Source of the DNA: Candidatus Merdivicinus intestinigallinarum
GTDB lineage: Bacteria > Bacillota > Clostridia > Oscillospirales > Ruminococcaceae
Assembly: GCA_018713335.1 (NCBI GenBank)
Contig: DVOW01000022.1
Location: 1-46,247 of the forward strand
Direction: 5' to 3'
DNA length: 46,247 nt
Translations under genes and position numbers: made by a program
In this document: piece after piece, positions 1 to 9,500 of the stretch
Numbering within the stretch: position 1 is the stretch's first letter
How the letters are laid out: the number at the start of each line of letters is the position of its first letter
The notes under the pieces: model-generated
Seen by the model: only the letters and a program-made list of their open reading frames with translations
Database searches by the model: none
Told to the model about the DNA's origin: nothing

Positions 1-859
1 CTTTTTTCCGGATGAAAAGAAACTCTTCGTTTTTCCATGGAAAGTCAGCTACCATTTTGGATAGGCGCTCATGGTCAGTACCCTTAAAATGCTTATTTTC
101 TGAGAAAATGCGTATTTTTTCCAAAATGCGCACGACATCTTCCTGGGAAGGCTGGAATGTTTCTGTTCCGGTGAGATATTTACTGTTGTAAATGAGACAG
201 CCATAAGAGCCGGGAAGACGGTGTAGTTTGAAGGTATCCTGATATTTCCGCAGGAACCGCCAAACCTTGGTCTTTTCCCATTTCCAGCGCCGTCCCAGGG
301 CTTCCAGGGTCAAGACGCTGTGACGGCGTTCAAACTGGATGACCGGCCCAAGCATAGAAAAGGCGTTACCCCGATCCTTCCAGACTGTGTGGCACCACAG
401 ATCAAGCCAGGCATCCGATTCTTGAAACGTGAACCCGGCATCCGCAAGGCGCTGGGTAATATTCCGGGGAAGGCAGAGAAATCCATATCCTTCCGTAGTA
501 TAAACGGAGCCGTCCGGACATGCGGAGCCGGAGCATTTCAAAATCCAGTCATGGATCCGGTAGGTCAGTTTCTTGGTTTTGGCATCCAGCGTATACTGGA
601 GATACCCCAAGCCTGACAGTTCCTCCAGCACAGTCAGCGCCTGGGAACGGCTCCTGACGCCTAGGATACTTTTCACGCCCACAATGCCGCCTGCCCACAT
701 ACCAGGAGTAACTTCGTTCTGGTATCCGCAGTAAGTTGCTTTCCCCTTGCGGAACGCCGCACGGGAAGCGAGCTTCGCCCAGTAACCCATTAGCCCTTTG
801 CCCTGGGGGAGATTAACCCGAGGCAGCTTCACCCACTGATATTGGAGCAGGCATTTCAT
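1..859 (-). CDS. Conserved hypothetical protein of mobile-element type (3' end outside window)
   Basis: An open frame runs without a stop from an ATG at 859 to the left edge, about 286 codons, so the C-terminus lies outside the window. AAGGAGG stands just upstream of the ATG. The protein begins MKCLLQYQWVKLPR and contains GYWAKLASRAAFRKGKATYCG and GFLCLPRNITQRLADAGF. I recognise this from memory as a family often carried by clostridial integrative elements next to relaxase or replication genes; it looks like a DNA-binding, replication-initiator-like protein with winged-helix-like segments (WEKTKVWRFLRKY). That role is inference. No relaxase or integrase is visible here, so any parent element would lie to the left of the window or be lost. 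Confidence 0.7.
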   Translation of the reverse strand, partial: MKCLLQYQWVKLPRVNLPQGKGLMGYWAKLASRAAFRKGKATYCGYQNEVTPGMWAGGIVGVKSILGVRSRSQALTVLEELSGLGYLQYTLDAKTKKLTYRIHDWILKCSGSACPDGSVYTTEGYGFLCLPRNITQRLADAGFTFQESDAWLDLWCHTVWKDRGNAFSMLGPVIQFERRHSVLTLEALGRRWKWEKTKVWRFLRKYQDTFKLHRLPGSYGCLIYNSKYLTGTETFQPSQEDVVRILEKIRIFSENKHFKGTDHERLSKMVADFPWKNEEFLFIRKK

Positions 860-895
860 GGCTGTGTCCTCCTTTCTGATTTTTGAACATAAAAA

Positions 896-921
896 GACAG
901 CTCCTTTTTCAAGAAGCTGTC
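896..921. repeat. Hairpin, copy 1, beside the HipA-type gene
   Basis: GACAGCTCCTT, a 4-base loop region, then AAGAAGCTGTC form an 11-bp stem with one mismatch. The same sequence recurs almost exactly at 2407-2436. The pair bracket the toxin-antitoxin genes. It may act as a bidirectional terminator. Confidence 0.6.
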
Positions 922-968
922 CTTAGCGTATTTTTGTCACTAGTTTATGATGTGCGAATGTATTCCGG

Positions 969-1784
969 TTAGGTTTTCTGCCTTTGCAGAATGCATGTTG
1001 CCACCCGGTCGGTAATTTCACCTCTGTCCCGTGCCGGATAATAGTCCAGCAAAGGAGTCAGTTGCTCTCGGAGTTCCTCTAATTGGAAAAGCGGCAGGGA
1101 AAGCTGCTGTCCGTAAAAGTTCCGGGCGGTGTTCCGCTGCCGGGTAAAGGTTGTCCCAAATGGACGGGCTCTCAGCTGAGAAATCAGCGCTTTGGGCGCA
1201 ATATCCATCCGGTACAGCATCGTATTGGACAACAGACCCGCACCATTGTCAAAAATTGGGCAGTAGCTGTATTTCCCGTCCTTCTCTAGAACCGCTATGT
1301 TATTCAGATGGCGGTCGTCGTTGCAGAACAGGGCGTCCACTTCAAACAGAAGGGTCAAGTATTGCGGAAACTGCTCCAGCCCTGTATATTCCGTAGTAAA
1401 TTCTGCCAGATATGCGATCCGCTGTTTATCGCTGGACAACTGAGCCAGTTTCTGACTCAGTGGAAAACCCAGAACACTGGTCAGCAGGCGGTTTATGGTG
1501 ATCAGGGACTGACCCTGTTCCAAAAAATCCGGACTGGAACATCCGGTCCGGTTCAAACCATGTACATGGAGGGTTTCCATTTGGTACCGTACAAAAGTGA
1601 AGGCGGTATCGGTTTCCAGATTGCTTTTTTCCAGCAGCAGTGAAACCATCGTTTCCGCCAGCCCCTCATATCCGAACTGATCCAGCTTGTACCAGCGGTT
1701 TGTTTCCGGGTCCCGCCATTTTTCCTGGTTCCCTTTGGAAGAAGTTTCCGCAATCCTCTCGTTGGTGACCAGTTTGATGCTCAT
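969..1784 (-). CDS. Short HipA-like serine/threonine kinase (toxin candidate)
   Basis: 271 residues. It is probably a protein kinase of the HipA fold acting as the toxin of a toxin-antitoxin pair. NDDRHLNN (residues 155-162) matches the HipA catalytic loop, FDNGAG (178-183) the metal-binding Asp segment, and SSKGNQEKW with WYKLDQFGYEG (15-41) the nucleotide-binding N-lobe. It is much shorter than classical HipA (about 440 residues) and lacks the HipA_N domain. The start ATG overlaps the stop of the upstream AbrB-type gene as ATGA, so the two are translationally coupled. Substrate and toxicity cannot be read from sequence; other HipA-fold kinases are not toxins. Confidence 0.8.
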   Translation of the reverse strand: MSIKLVTNERIAETSSKGNQEKWRDPETNRWYKLDQFGYEGLAETMVSLLLEKSNLETDTAFTFVRYQMETLHVHGLNRTGCSSPDFLEQGQSLITINRLLTSVLGFPLSQKLAQLSSDKQRIAYLAEFTTEYTGLEQFPQYLTLLFEVDALFCNDDRHLNNIAVLEKDGKYSYCPIFDNGAGLLSNTMLYRMDIAPKALISQLRARPFGTTFTRQRNTARNFYGQQLSLPLFQLEELREQLTPLLDYYPARDRGEITDRVATCILQRQKT

Positions 1785-2320
1785 GAATACACCTCAATTC
1801 TCAGCCACTGGTGATCTTCCGCCATCCGGCCTTCCGTAATCCGGATAATTTCCCACGGGTCATATTCCGCAAGTCCCAGTGTATCCAAGTATTCCCGGAG
1901 GCCTGCTCGGTCTTTGGGCAGACAGCGTTCCTGCAGAAATAGTTGAAAATCTTCCCAGCTTGGGTTCCGATTATTTCCGAAAGCCCGCTTTACCGGGTCT
2001 TCCACATAATTTTCCACTGTCAGCATTTCATCAGTAAAATCTGCATAGATGGCAGTGCAGAGTTGCTCCCGGTCGTAGTATTCCAACCGGTAAACCGAAT
2101 GTCCCAGTTTCTTTTTCTGTCTGGCAAAATCCATGCCAGTTACTGCAGGAACCAGAATGATCCGGTTTCCGTCAAACAGCAGTTCTACATTTCGGTGGAG
2201 CGCATCCAGCCCCATCTCTTTTACCCATTTCGTAGGGATGGTTACTTTACAGGTAGTGGCATTCCCGGACGCCGTGCCGCCGACTGCGTTAAAACTAATT
2301 TTTGCGGTACGCTGCTGCAT
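1781..2320 (-). CDS. AbrB/SpoVT-domain protein, likely antitoxin and autoregulator
   Basis: 179 residues. Residues about 20-58 (ATTCKVTIPTKWVKEMGLD, then ELLFDGNRIILVP) form a swapped-hairpin AbrB DNA-binding domain. The remaining 120 residues match no family I know and may bind the kinase. I start it at 2320 rather than at the upstream ATG at 2425 because GAGGTGAG lies at the right distance and the promoter -10 sits only 20 bases upstream, so the longer frame would begin before the transcript. It precedes the HipA-like kinase with an ATGA overlap, the usual antitoxin-first order. Classical hipBA uses an Xre-type HipB, so an AbrB partner is the odd point. Confidence 0.8.
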   Translation of the reverse strand: MQQRTAKISFNAVGGTASGNATTCKVTIPTKWVKEMGLDALHRNVELLFDGNRIILVPAVTGMDFARQKKKLGHSVYRLEYYDREQLCTAIYADFTDEMLTVENYVEDPVKRAFGNNRNPSWEDFQLFLQERCLPKDRAGLREYLDTLGLAEYDPWEIIRITEGRMAEDHQWLRIEVYS

Positions 2321-2339
2321 TTTTCTCACCTCTGCAATT

Positions 2340-2368
2340 ATTATAGCATATTCGTTACGAATATACAA
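2340..2368 (-). promoter_or_regulatory. Promoter with palindromic operator in the spacer (AbrB/HipA unit)
   Basis: On the minus strand, TTGTAT (2368-2363), a 17-base spacer and TATAAT (2345-2340) make a strong sigma-A promoter. The spacer and part of the -35 hold a perfect 17-bp palindrome, ATATTCGT-A-ACGAATAT (2348-2364). A repressor bound there would block polymerase, which suits autoregulation by the AbrB-type antitoxin. Confidence 0.8.
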
Positions 2369-2406
2369 TATTTTTTGAATCATTAAGGCGCGTATGGACA
2401 GAAAAA

Positions 2407-2436
2407 AGGACAGCTTCTTTTTCAAGAAGCTGTCCT
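2407..2436. repeat. Hairpin, copy 2, perfect 13-bp stem
   Basis: AGGACAGCTTCTT, loop TTTC, AAGAAGCTGTCCT. There is an A-run before it and a T-rich tract after it, so it can terminate in both directions. It is nearly identical to 896-921. Confidence 0.7.
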
Positions 2437-2457
2437 CCTCATCTTTATTTATTTGGA

Positions 2458-3187
2458 TTAGTTATCCTGATCTGCCAATTCTTTGACTTTATCAAGAGAC
2501 AACTTGGAATACTTCGCAATGTCTTCCAATGGAAGTTTTCCGTCACGAATCATATCCAGCGCAACGGATTTTCTGGCTTCCAAGTCCGCTTTCTTTGCAG
2601 CCTCTTCGCGCATATCTTCCATCATTTTGCACATAGTCGCCACTCCTTTCTCGGTTTCCTTAAAGTATCTGGCGTGGTCCGCCAATGGACGGCACCGCAT
2701 ATTTTTGGATCAGTGCAATGGAAATCCCGCATCAGGATGCCCAGCGGCGTATCCTCCTGATATTCGCCGTTAACATACAAAATATGCGCTTCATCCCCGA
2801 AGAATTCGCCGGTTTCCTGGATAACCCGGTCAATGTGATAAAGGGCTTCTTTGTTGCCCAGCACGTCCTTTTCGGTGATAAAGATCACATAGGTTTCTGC
2901 AAGATTCTCACAATAATCCCCCGGCGATGTGATATTGGCATCCATTTCCCATTTTGGTCTACTGCGTAAATATCCAGGACAATAGATCGGCCCTGTAGGT
3001 TTTTGATCTGATGCTGGGTGTGGACCTGCTGAATCTTCAGGTCATCCCGATTCAGCACAATATGTACCACCAGCTCCGTGCATTCAAAGTTGTCCTCAAA
3101 ACATTTGGACATAAAATCGTCGTCCATCAGACAAAATCTCTGAAGGCGTTCCAGGTCCTCTTTATGGAACTGTTTTGCTTGTTCCAT
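2458..3187 (-). pseudogene. Broken Rpn-family PD-(D/E)XK nuclease/transposase gene
   Basis: Three overlapping frames together spell the family of recombination-promoting nucleases (PF12784-like). The first frame (3187 down) gives an N-terminal part ending in SIVLDIYAVDQNGKW. The second (to about 2700) gives DANITSPGDYCENLAETYV and FGDEAHILYVNGEY. The third (to 2458) gives LADHARYFKETEKGVATMCK and the charged C-terminal tail ending KELADQDN. The segment that should follow the LDIYAVD strand (the EIQR and YHSSL part with active-site residues) is missing at about 2940, and the frame shifts there and again near 2695. The gene is therefore a deletion-plus-frameshift remnant and not expected to be active. 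The intact start and Shine-Dalgarno near 3187 suggest recent decay. Confidence 0.85.
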
Positions 3188-3295
3188 TCTGTACTTCCTC
3201 CTGACTTACCTGTATTTTAACATAAATAACTGCCGGTTTCAAGTTCTCTCCCCTTCCCGGCTTTCAGGGGTGTTAACAGCCCGCCTTGCCATTCC

Positions 3296-3388
3296 ACCCT
3301 GATTGTTTTGGCGAAGCCATCCGCATCGCCCAGGACAAAGTGGACTCGAAAAACTTTTACGCCTTTAACCCCGCCTTTGACAAATAAA
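3296..3388 (+). pseudogene. Unrecognised gene tail ending before a terminator
   Basis: A plus-strand frame reads DCFGEAIRIAQDKVDSKNF and ends in AFNPAFDK-stop at 3388. An in-frame stop lies about 25 bases before it and no start is present. The composition looks like a real protein C-terminus, and an intrinsic terminator follows at once (3402-3428). I do not recognise the parent family. Probably the 3' stub of a deleted gene. Confidence 0.35.
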
Positions 3389-3401
3389 GCAAACAGCAAG
3401 G

Positions 3402-3428
3402 AAAGCCGTCCCATTTGGGGGCGGCTTT
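3402..3428 (+). terminator. Intrinsic terminator
   Basis: AAAGCCGTCCC, loop, GGGGCGGCTTT, then a T/C-rich tract. The arms are nearly identical to the terminators at 22246-22271 and 42848-42873. Confidence 0.65.
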
Positions 3429-3529
3429 CTTCACTACTCGGTTTGGGTGTGAACAACAGGATAAGCAGCCGGTTGATTATTTTATTGCCGGAATTTGTTG
3501 ATTGCCAGCTGGCGGTTCGCTTTGCCGCC

Positions 3530-4297
3530 GCGTTTCCGTTACTGATTGGGAAAGACAGCGTTAATCAGCAGGGATTTTCATCATGTTCCTCCATCCGGGA
3601 CAGCATAACCAGGCTGTTTTGTCAGCTGTGCCAGGCGTTTTGTCTGCGTTTGGATATCGCTGAGCCATTCATTTTCCCCAATGCCCATCTCCAGCACCTC
3701 GGCGTCCCCATCGATAATCGTCGGCGGCGTTTTCAGCTCATGGCCGGCGTCAGTGATAAACTGTTTCTGTTTTTGGTAGCTCTCTAAAAAGGCTTGATGA
3801 TCCGGCCGGAAAGGAAAATCAGCAAGAGCAGCACAGCCAGCAGTCCCATGATGCAAACACCAATACCGGTCAGCAGAAAGGTTCGGAATGAACGCAGCTC
3901 ACGCCCGCAATCGAGAAAAATGATGTGCGTTTCAATAAACCGTATACAGATAGCCGCCCGTAAACCCTTTGGAAAGCCTATCGCTGGCCACCGCCTGTGC
4001 ATAATTTGCGGCCGCCGTATCTACGGAAGCAAACTTTCCCGTGTTTAGGGAAATAACCGTGCCGTCCTCCGCTAGAAATAGAGAAAAACATCTGGATTCA
4101 TAGGACAGGTCAGAAGAAAACCGGTGGTCATTTTGTTTGAGGCCGTCTATCAGGGACAGATCATCCCTGGGATGCTTGTCATCTGGAAAAATGCCGCCGT
4201 TTTCTTCCAATACTGCCAGAACATTGTCCGCGTCTGTTGCGACCTTCCTGTAATTCAGGGCTCCCACGATCCCAAAAATCAAGGTAATGAAGTTGGC
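3530..4297 (-). pseudogene. Broken sensor histidine kinase gene
   Basis: Fragments in several frames rebuild a membrane sensor kinase. The first is NANFITLIFGIVGALNYRKV (shortened first membrane segment, near 4290). Next is an extracellular part ending GFTGGYLYTV (about 3935), then LRSFRTFLL followed by a hydrophobic segment and SGRIIKPF (3784-3900). Last comes the H-box KQKQFITDAGHELKTPPTI (about 3730-3780) and then LSRMEE in yet another frame near 3600. The catalytic ATPase domain is absent. The H-box has Pro where Leu is usual (HELKTPP). It resembles the intact kinase at 27180-28424 in the same window. No response-regulator gene is beside it. Confidence 0.8.
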
Positions 4298-4700
4298 GTT
4301 TAAGCCTTGGGCGATCATGGCCTCGGCGTCGGCGTTCTGATTTTCTTCATCCTCCAAGGCGCTCCATTCCTCATGGGTATAGGCAGCTCCATCCTCGTCG
4401 AAGACAAACATCAAGCCGGTCCGGCCCGTATAAGCCTTGTCGTCGCCATCGGTATCAATGGACAGATCGTTGATTAGGTTGACCGCCCTTGGTGGGAATC
4501 AGCGGTTTCCTCTTGAACCTGTGTCGGGTCATCTTCAGCGCTGCTTTCCTGCCTGGATTCGGAACTGCCGCTTTCCTGGACCTGTGTGAGGCTGGATTCA
4601 GACATACTGCTCTTTCTTGAGTTGCTGAATTATTTGCACAGCCGGAGGCGAAGAAGAGTATGGCTGCCAGCAGCGTTTTGACAGCGATCATTTTTTTCAT
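4297..4700 (-). pseudogene. Broken lipoprotein gene fused to the kinase remnant
   Basis: It starts MKKMIAVKTLLAAILFFASG followed by CANNS, a clear lipoprotein signal (lipobox ASGC), with a Shine-Dalgarno (AAGGAAGGAC) upstream. After about 25 codons the meaningful frame changes: a Ser/Glu/Gln-rich linker (SSMSESSLTQVQESGSSES) is in the +1 frame. A second shift near 4485 leads to LSIDTDGDDKAYTGRTGLMF and on to EEWSALEDEENQNADAEAMI. That frame runs on without a stop into the kinase remnant, so a deletion has joined the two genes. The parent lipoprotein's function is unknown. Confidence 0.7.
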
Positions 4701-4950
4701 TTCTTGTCCTTCCTTTCTGTGAGAAACAGGAAACTATTCCAATGCTTCCTATAGGCCAGAGCTCCAATATTCGGCCAATTATGCCTGGAAACCGGCAGAA
4801 AATTCATGATCGGCATCCAGACAGCGCTCATTTATTTTTGACAATATTCAGTATAAAGGCTGAACCCTAATTCAACTTAAAAAATGAGAATTTCCAGAAA
4901 TATTGTTTTGTTCTTTTAAATATTGCAAAGGAGGGCGACATGGCAATGAA
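4701..4950. other. Intergenic stretch without recognisable gene
   Basis: AT-rich, with no frame that looks coding on either strand. I see no repeat or convincing promoter pair here. Confidence 0.5.
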
Positions 4951-4988
4951 AAGGGCCCGATAACCGCCAATCAGCGGTCCGGGCCCTT
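4951..4988 (-). terminator. Terminator of the gln-asn-glt operon
   Basis: AAGGGCCCG and CGGGCCCTT arms enclose a second nested stem (ACCGC/GCGGT) with a 6-base loop. On the minus strand the hairpin is followed by TTTTC. It lies about 125 bases past the gltD stop. Confidence 0.7.
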
Positions 4989-5111
4989 AAGCGATCCTAT
5001 TTCATTTCTTGTGCATACCCGCCCCTGTACCCAGTACAGCAATTCAAATTCCGTGCGATACGAATGACGTTCCGGTCCAATGGGGTATTTCAACTAGGTC
5101 CTATGCGGCCT

Positions 5112-6584
5112 TTACAGATTGGAATAGCCGTTCAGGAAGGTGTCCACCTCCTTGGCGCACTCCCTGCCTTCCAGGATGGCCCACACTACCAGGGACTGCC
5201 CCCGGTGCATATCCCCTGCGGTGAAAACGCCGGGGATACTGGAGGCGTATTTCCCCGCCTCCGTTTTTACCGTCCGGCGGGGGGAAAGTTCCACCCCGAA
5301 TGAAGCGGCAGTTTCCTCGTCGCAGCCCAGAAAGCCGGCGGCAATCAGCAGCAGCCCGCAGGGAAGGATCTCCTCGCTGCCCGGGACCGGCTGAGGACGG
5401 CGTTCCCCGTCCATCTCCACCCGGACGGTTTCCACCGCCGTGATCCGGCCGTCCTCGCCGGTGAGGATGCGGTTCACTGTAGTGCAGTAGCGCCGGGGAT
5501 CTTCACCGAAGCAGGCAATCGCCTCCTCCTGGCCGTAATCCGTTTTGCAGACCCGCGGAAATTCGGGCCAGGGGTTGTCCGCGGCCCGGCTCATAGGCGG
5601 ACAGGGCATCATTTCCAGCTGTGTAACGGACTTGCATCCCTGACGGATAGCGGTGCCGACACAGTCGTTTCCTGTGTCGCCGCCGCCTACTACCACCACG
5701 TCCATACCCCTGGCGCTGACGAAATTCCCGTCCTTCAGGCCGGAATCCAGCAGGCTTTTGGTGGTCTGCCGGAGGAAATCCACGGCGAACAGGACGCCGC
5801 CAGCCCCTTCCCTGCCTTCCGCCCGGATGTCCCGGGGGCGTTCCGCCCCGCAGCAGAGGACTACGGCGTCAAACTCCCGCCGCAGCGCCTCCGGGGAAAC
5901 GTCCGTTCCTGCCCGAGTGTTGAGGCGAAATTCAACGCCCTCCGCCTCCATAAGCCTAACGCGGCGTTCCACCACCCGCTTATCCAGCTTCATGTTGGGG
6001 ATGCCGTACATCAAGAGCCCGCCGGGGCGGTCATTTTTCTCAAGCACCGTCACCCGGTGCCCCCGTTTGTTGAGCATGTCCGCGCAGGCCAGCCCAGAGG
6101 GGCCGGAGCCCACTACCGCCACCCGCTTTTCCGTGCGGACGGCGGGAGGATGGGGCTGCATCCAGCCGCCGGCATAGCCGCCTTCGATGATGGCAAGCTC
6201 GTTGTCCCGGATGGAAACCGGGGCGTCCCCAAGCCCGCAAAGGCAGGCGGCCTCGCAGGGCGCAGGGCAGACCCGGCCGGTGAACTCCGGAAAATTGTTG
6301 GTCTTCAAAAGACGGGAAAGGGCGTGCCGGGCATTGCCGTGATACACCTCGTCGTTCCACTCCGGGATAAGGTTGTGCAGCGGGCAGCCGGCCGCCATCC
6401 CATGGAGCAGCATCCCCGACTGGCAGAAGGGGACGCCGCAGTTCATACAGCGGGCACCCTGCCGCATCCTTTCCTCCTCCGGAAGGGGCTCGTGAAATTC
6501 GTCAAAATCCCGGACCCGTTCCAGGGGCTCCCGGGACGGCGCGGATCTTCTCTGGTATTCCAAAAAACCGGTTGGTTTTCCCAT
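5112..6584 (-). CDS. gltD: Glutamate synthase small subunit
   Basis: 490 residues, normal for GltD. It supplies electrons from NAD(P)H through FAD and iron-sulfur clusters to GltB, which makes glutamate from glutamine and 2-oxoglutarate. The N-terminal Cys groups (Cys46, 49, 54, 67 and Cys106, 110, 114, 116; CMNCGVPFC and CPAPCEAAC) bind [4Fe-4S] clusters. VAVVGSGPSGLACADML (155-171) is the FAD site and VVVVGGGDTGND (about 295) the pyridine-nucleotide site. The C-terminus has GVFTAGDMHRGQSLVVWA, the second FAD contact. It lies 10 bases after gltB and is the last gene of the operon, followed by the terminator at 4951-4988. Confidence 0.97.
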   Translation of the reverse strand: MGKPTGFLEYQRRSAPSREPLERVRDFDEFHEPLPEEERMRQGARCMNCGVPFCQSGMLLHGMAAGCPLHNLIPEWNDEVYHGNARHALSRLLKTNNFPEFTGRVCPAPCEAACLCGLGDAPVSIRDNELAIIEGGYAGGWMQPHPPAVRTEKRVAVVGSGPSGLACADMLNKRGHRVTVLEKNDRPGGLLMYGIPNMKLDKRVVERRVRLMEAEGVEFRLNTRAGTDVSPEALRREFDAVVLCCGAERPRDIRAEGREGAGGVLFAVDFLRQTTKSLLDSGLKDGNFVSARGMDVVVVGGGDTGNDCVGTAIRQGCKSVTQLEMMPCPPMSRAADNPWPEFPRVCKTDYGQEEAIACFGEDPRRYCTTVNRILTGEDGRITAVETVRVEMDGERRPQPVPGSEEILPCGLLLIAAGFLGCDEETAASFGVELSPRRTVKTEAGKYASSIPGVFTAGDMHRGQSLVVWAILEGRECAKEVDTFLNGYSNL

Positions 6585-6594
6585 ACTGTTTCTC

Positions 6595-9500
6595 CTATCT
6601 CTGTGTTACCTGGTAAAAGGCTTCCATTTCCGCCTCTTTGCGGCCCATGCCGCGCTTTTCCATAGCGGCGATGGCATCCAGCATTTTTTTGTAGTCCTTG
6701 GGCATGATCTTCTTGAACTGGGGAATATAGCCGCTGAGATCCGCCAGGATCTTTTCGGCCAGGGGGGACCCGGTGGCGCGGCAGTGCTCCCGGATGAGCC
6801 GCGCCAGCTGTTGGATGTCATGGGGCTCGGTAAGGTTTTCGATGGAAACCATTTCTTTGTTCACTTTGCGGTAAAGGTCGTGGCCGGTATCCAGTACATA
6901 GGCGACGCCGCCACTCATACCCGCTGCAAAATTTTTGCCCACCGGCCCCAAAACCACCACCGTGCCGCCTGTCATATACTCGCAGCCATGGTCCCCCACG
7001 CCCTCCACAACAGCAACGGCGCCGGAATTGCGCACGCAGAACCGTTCGCCTGCGATGCCATTGATAAAGGCCTTGCCGCCGGTGGCGCCGTACAGGGCCA
7101 CATTGCCGATGATGATGTTTTCCTCCGGACGGAAGCGGCTTTTTTCCGGCGGGGCCACTGCCAGCTTGCCGCCGGAAAGGCCCTTGCCGAAATAATCGTT
7201 GCTGTCCCCGGAAAGGATCATGGTCACGCCCTTGGGCAGGAACGCGCCGAAGGATTGGCCGCCGCCGCCCTTGCAGAGAAGGCGGAAGGTGTCCTCCCGA
7301 AGGCTGCCGCCAAACCGGCGGGTGACCTCGGACCCGAAGCGGGTCCCGGCGGCGCGGTCGGTGCTGGAAACCTCCAGCGACACTTCGCCCGACTCTCCCG
7401 TCATTAGATTCTGCCGCAAAGCGGGAAGGATGACCCGCTCGTCCACCGTCTTTTCCAGCTGGAAATCGTAGGCGTCCTCCCGCCGGAAGTGGCAGGTCCC
7501 GGCGTAGGGCCGGGCCAGGATGCCGGACAAATCCACCAGCGAACCCCTGGATGCGGCGGAATTTTTCCGCTGCCGCAGCAGATCGGTGCGGCCCACCAGC
7601 TCATCCACCGTGCGCACTCCCAGTTTTGCCATGATCCGGCGCAGTTCCTCGGCAATGAAGAGCATAAAATTCATCACATATTCCGGCTTGCCGGCAAAGC
7701 GCTTGCGCAGTTCCGGATTCTGGGTGGCGATGCCGAAGGGACAGGTGTCCAGGTTGCAGACCCGCATCATCATGCAGCCCATGGCCACAAGCGGGGCGGT
7801 GGCGAAACCAAACTCCTCGGCCCCCAGCATACAGGCGATGGCCACATCCCGGCCGCTCATCAGCTTGCCGTCGGTTTCCAGCCGCACCCGGGAGCGCAGC
7901 CCGTTCTCCATCAATGTCTGATGGGCTTCCGCAAGCCCCAATTCCCATGGCATCCCGGCGCTGTGGATGGAGCTGCGGGGGGCGGCCCCGGTGCCGCCGT
8001 CGTAGCCGGAGATCAGCACCACGCTGGCCCCCGCCTTGGCCACGCCGGCCGCGATGGTGCCAACGCCCGCTTCCGAAACCAGCTTCACCGAAATATCCGC
8101 GCTGGAATTGGCGTTTTTCAGGTCGTAAATCAGCTGCGCCAAATCCTCGATGGAGTAAATGTCGTGGTGAGGCGGCGGGGAAATCAGGGAAACGCCGGGG
8201 GTGGAGTACCGGGTCTTAGCAATCCACGGATAGACCTTCTTTCCGGGCAGATGTCCGCCCTCGCCGGGCTTCGCGCCCTGGGCCATTTTGATTTGGATTT
8301 CCTTGGCGGAAATCAGGTATTCGCTGGTGACGCCGAACCGGCCGGAGGCCACCTGCTTGATGGCGCTGCAATATTCCGATCCCAGCCGTTCCGGAAGCTC
8401 CCCGCCTTCGCCGGAATTGGATCTGCCGCCCAGCCGGTTCATGGCCAGGGCCAGGCATTTGTGGGCTTCCTCGGAAATGGAGCCGTAGGACATGGCCCCG
8501 GTTTTGAACCGCTTCACGATCTGGGAAGCAGGCTCCACCTCCTCCAGAGGAACGCCGCCCTCCGGGTCGAAGGCGAGATCCAGGAGGCCCCGCAGGGTGT
8601 GAGGACGGGTTTCATCATCCACCAGGGCGGTATACTGCTGGAATTTCTCGAAGCTGCCCGAACGGACCGCCTGCTGCAGCGCCACGATGACCTGGGGGGA
8701 ATAAAGATGGTCGTCCTTGTCCGGCCCGCTGCGCAGGTTGTGACTGCCGGAGGAATCCAAGGCGGCGTCCACCCCCAGTCCCAGGGGGTCGAAGGCCCGG
8801 GAATGGCGGGCGTGGATGTCCTGGTCGATTTCCTCCAGGCCGATGCCCTCCACCCTGCTGACGGTGTTGGTGAAATATTCGTCCACCACTGATTGGCGGA
8901 TGCCCACCGCCTCAAAAATCTGGGCAGACTGGTAGGACTGGAGGGTGGAAATGCCCATTTTAGAGGCGATTTTTACCACGCCGTTCAGGACGGCCTTGTT
9001 GTAATCCGCAATGGCCATATAAAGGTCCTTGTCCAGCATGTGGTTTTCGATGAGCTCCCCGATGGCTTCATGGGCCAAATACGGATAAACGGCAATGGCC
9101 CCGTAGCCCAGCAGCGTGGCGAAATGGTGGACGTCCCGGGGCTCTCCGCTTTCCAGGATAATGGAAACGGCGGTGCGTTTTTTGGTGCGGATCAGGTACT
9201 GTTCCATGGCGGACACCGCCAGCAGCGAGGGAATGGCCACATGGGTCTCATCCACGCCCCGGTCGGAAAGGACGATAATGGAAGCGCCGTTTTTATAGGC
9301 CTTGTCCACCTGCACAAAAAGCCGGTCCAGGGCCTTTTTCACCGGGGTGTTCCGATAATAAAGCAGGGAAACTACGGCGGTGCGCAGGCCGCCATGGCGG
9401 AGGTTTTTGATCTTCAGCATGTCGATCCCCGTGAGGATGGGGCTGTCGATCTGCAAAACAGCGCAGTTCTCCGGCTTTTCCTCCAGGAGGTTGCCCTCCG

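Noticed and set aside
3217-3456. Minus-strand open frame of 79 codons
   Set aside because: It runs through a clear terminator hairpin and looks non-coding; the plus-strand tail there is more protein-like.
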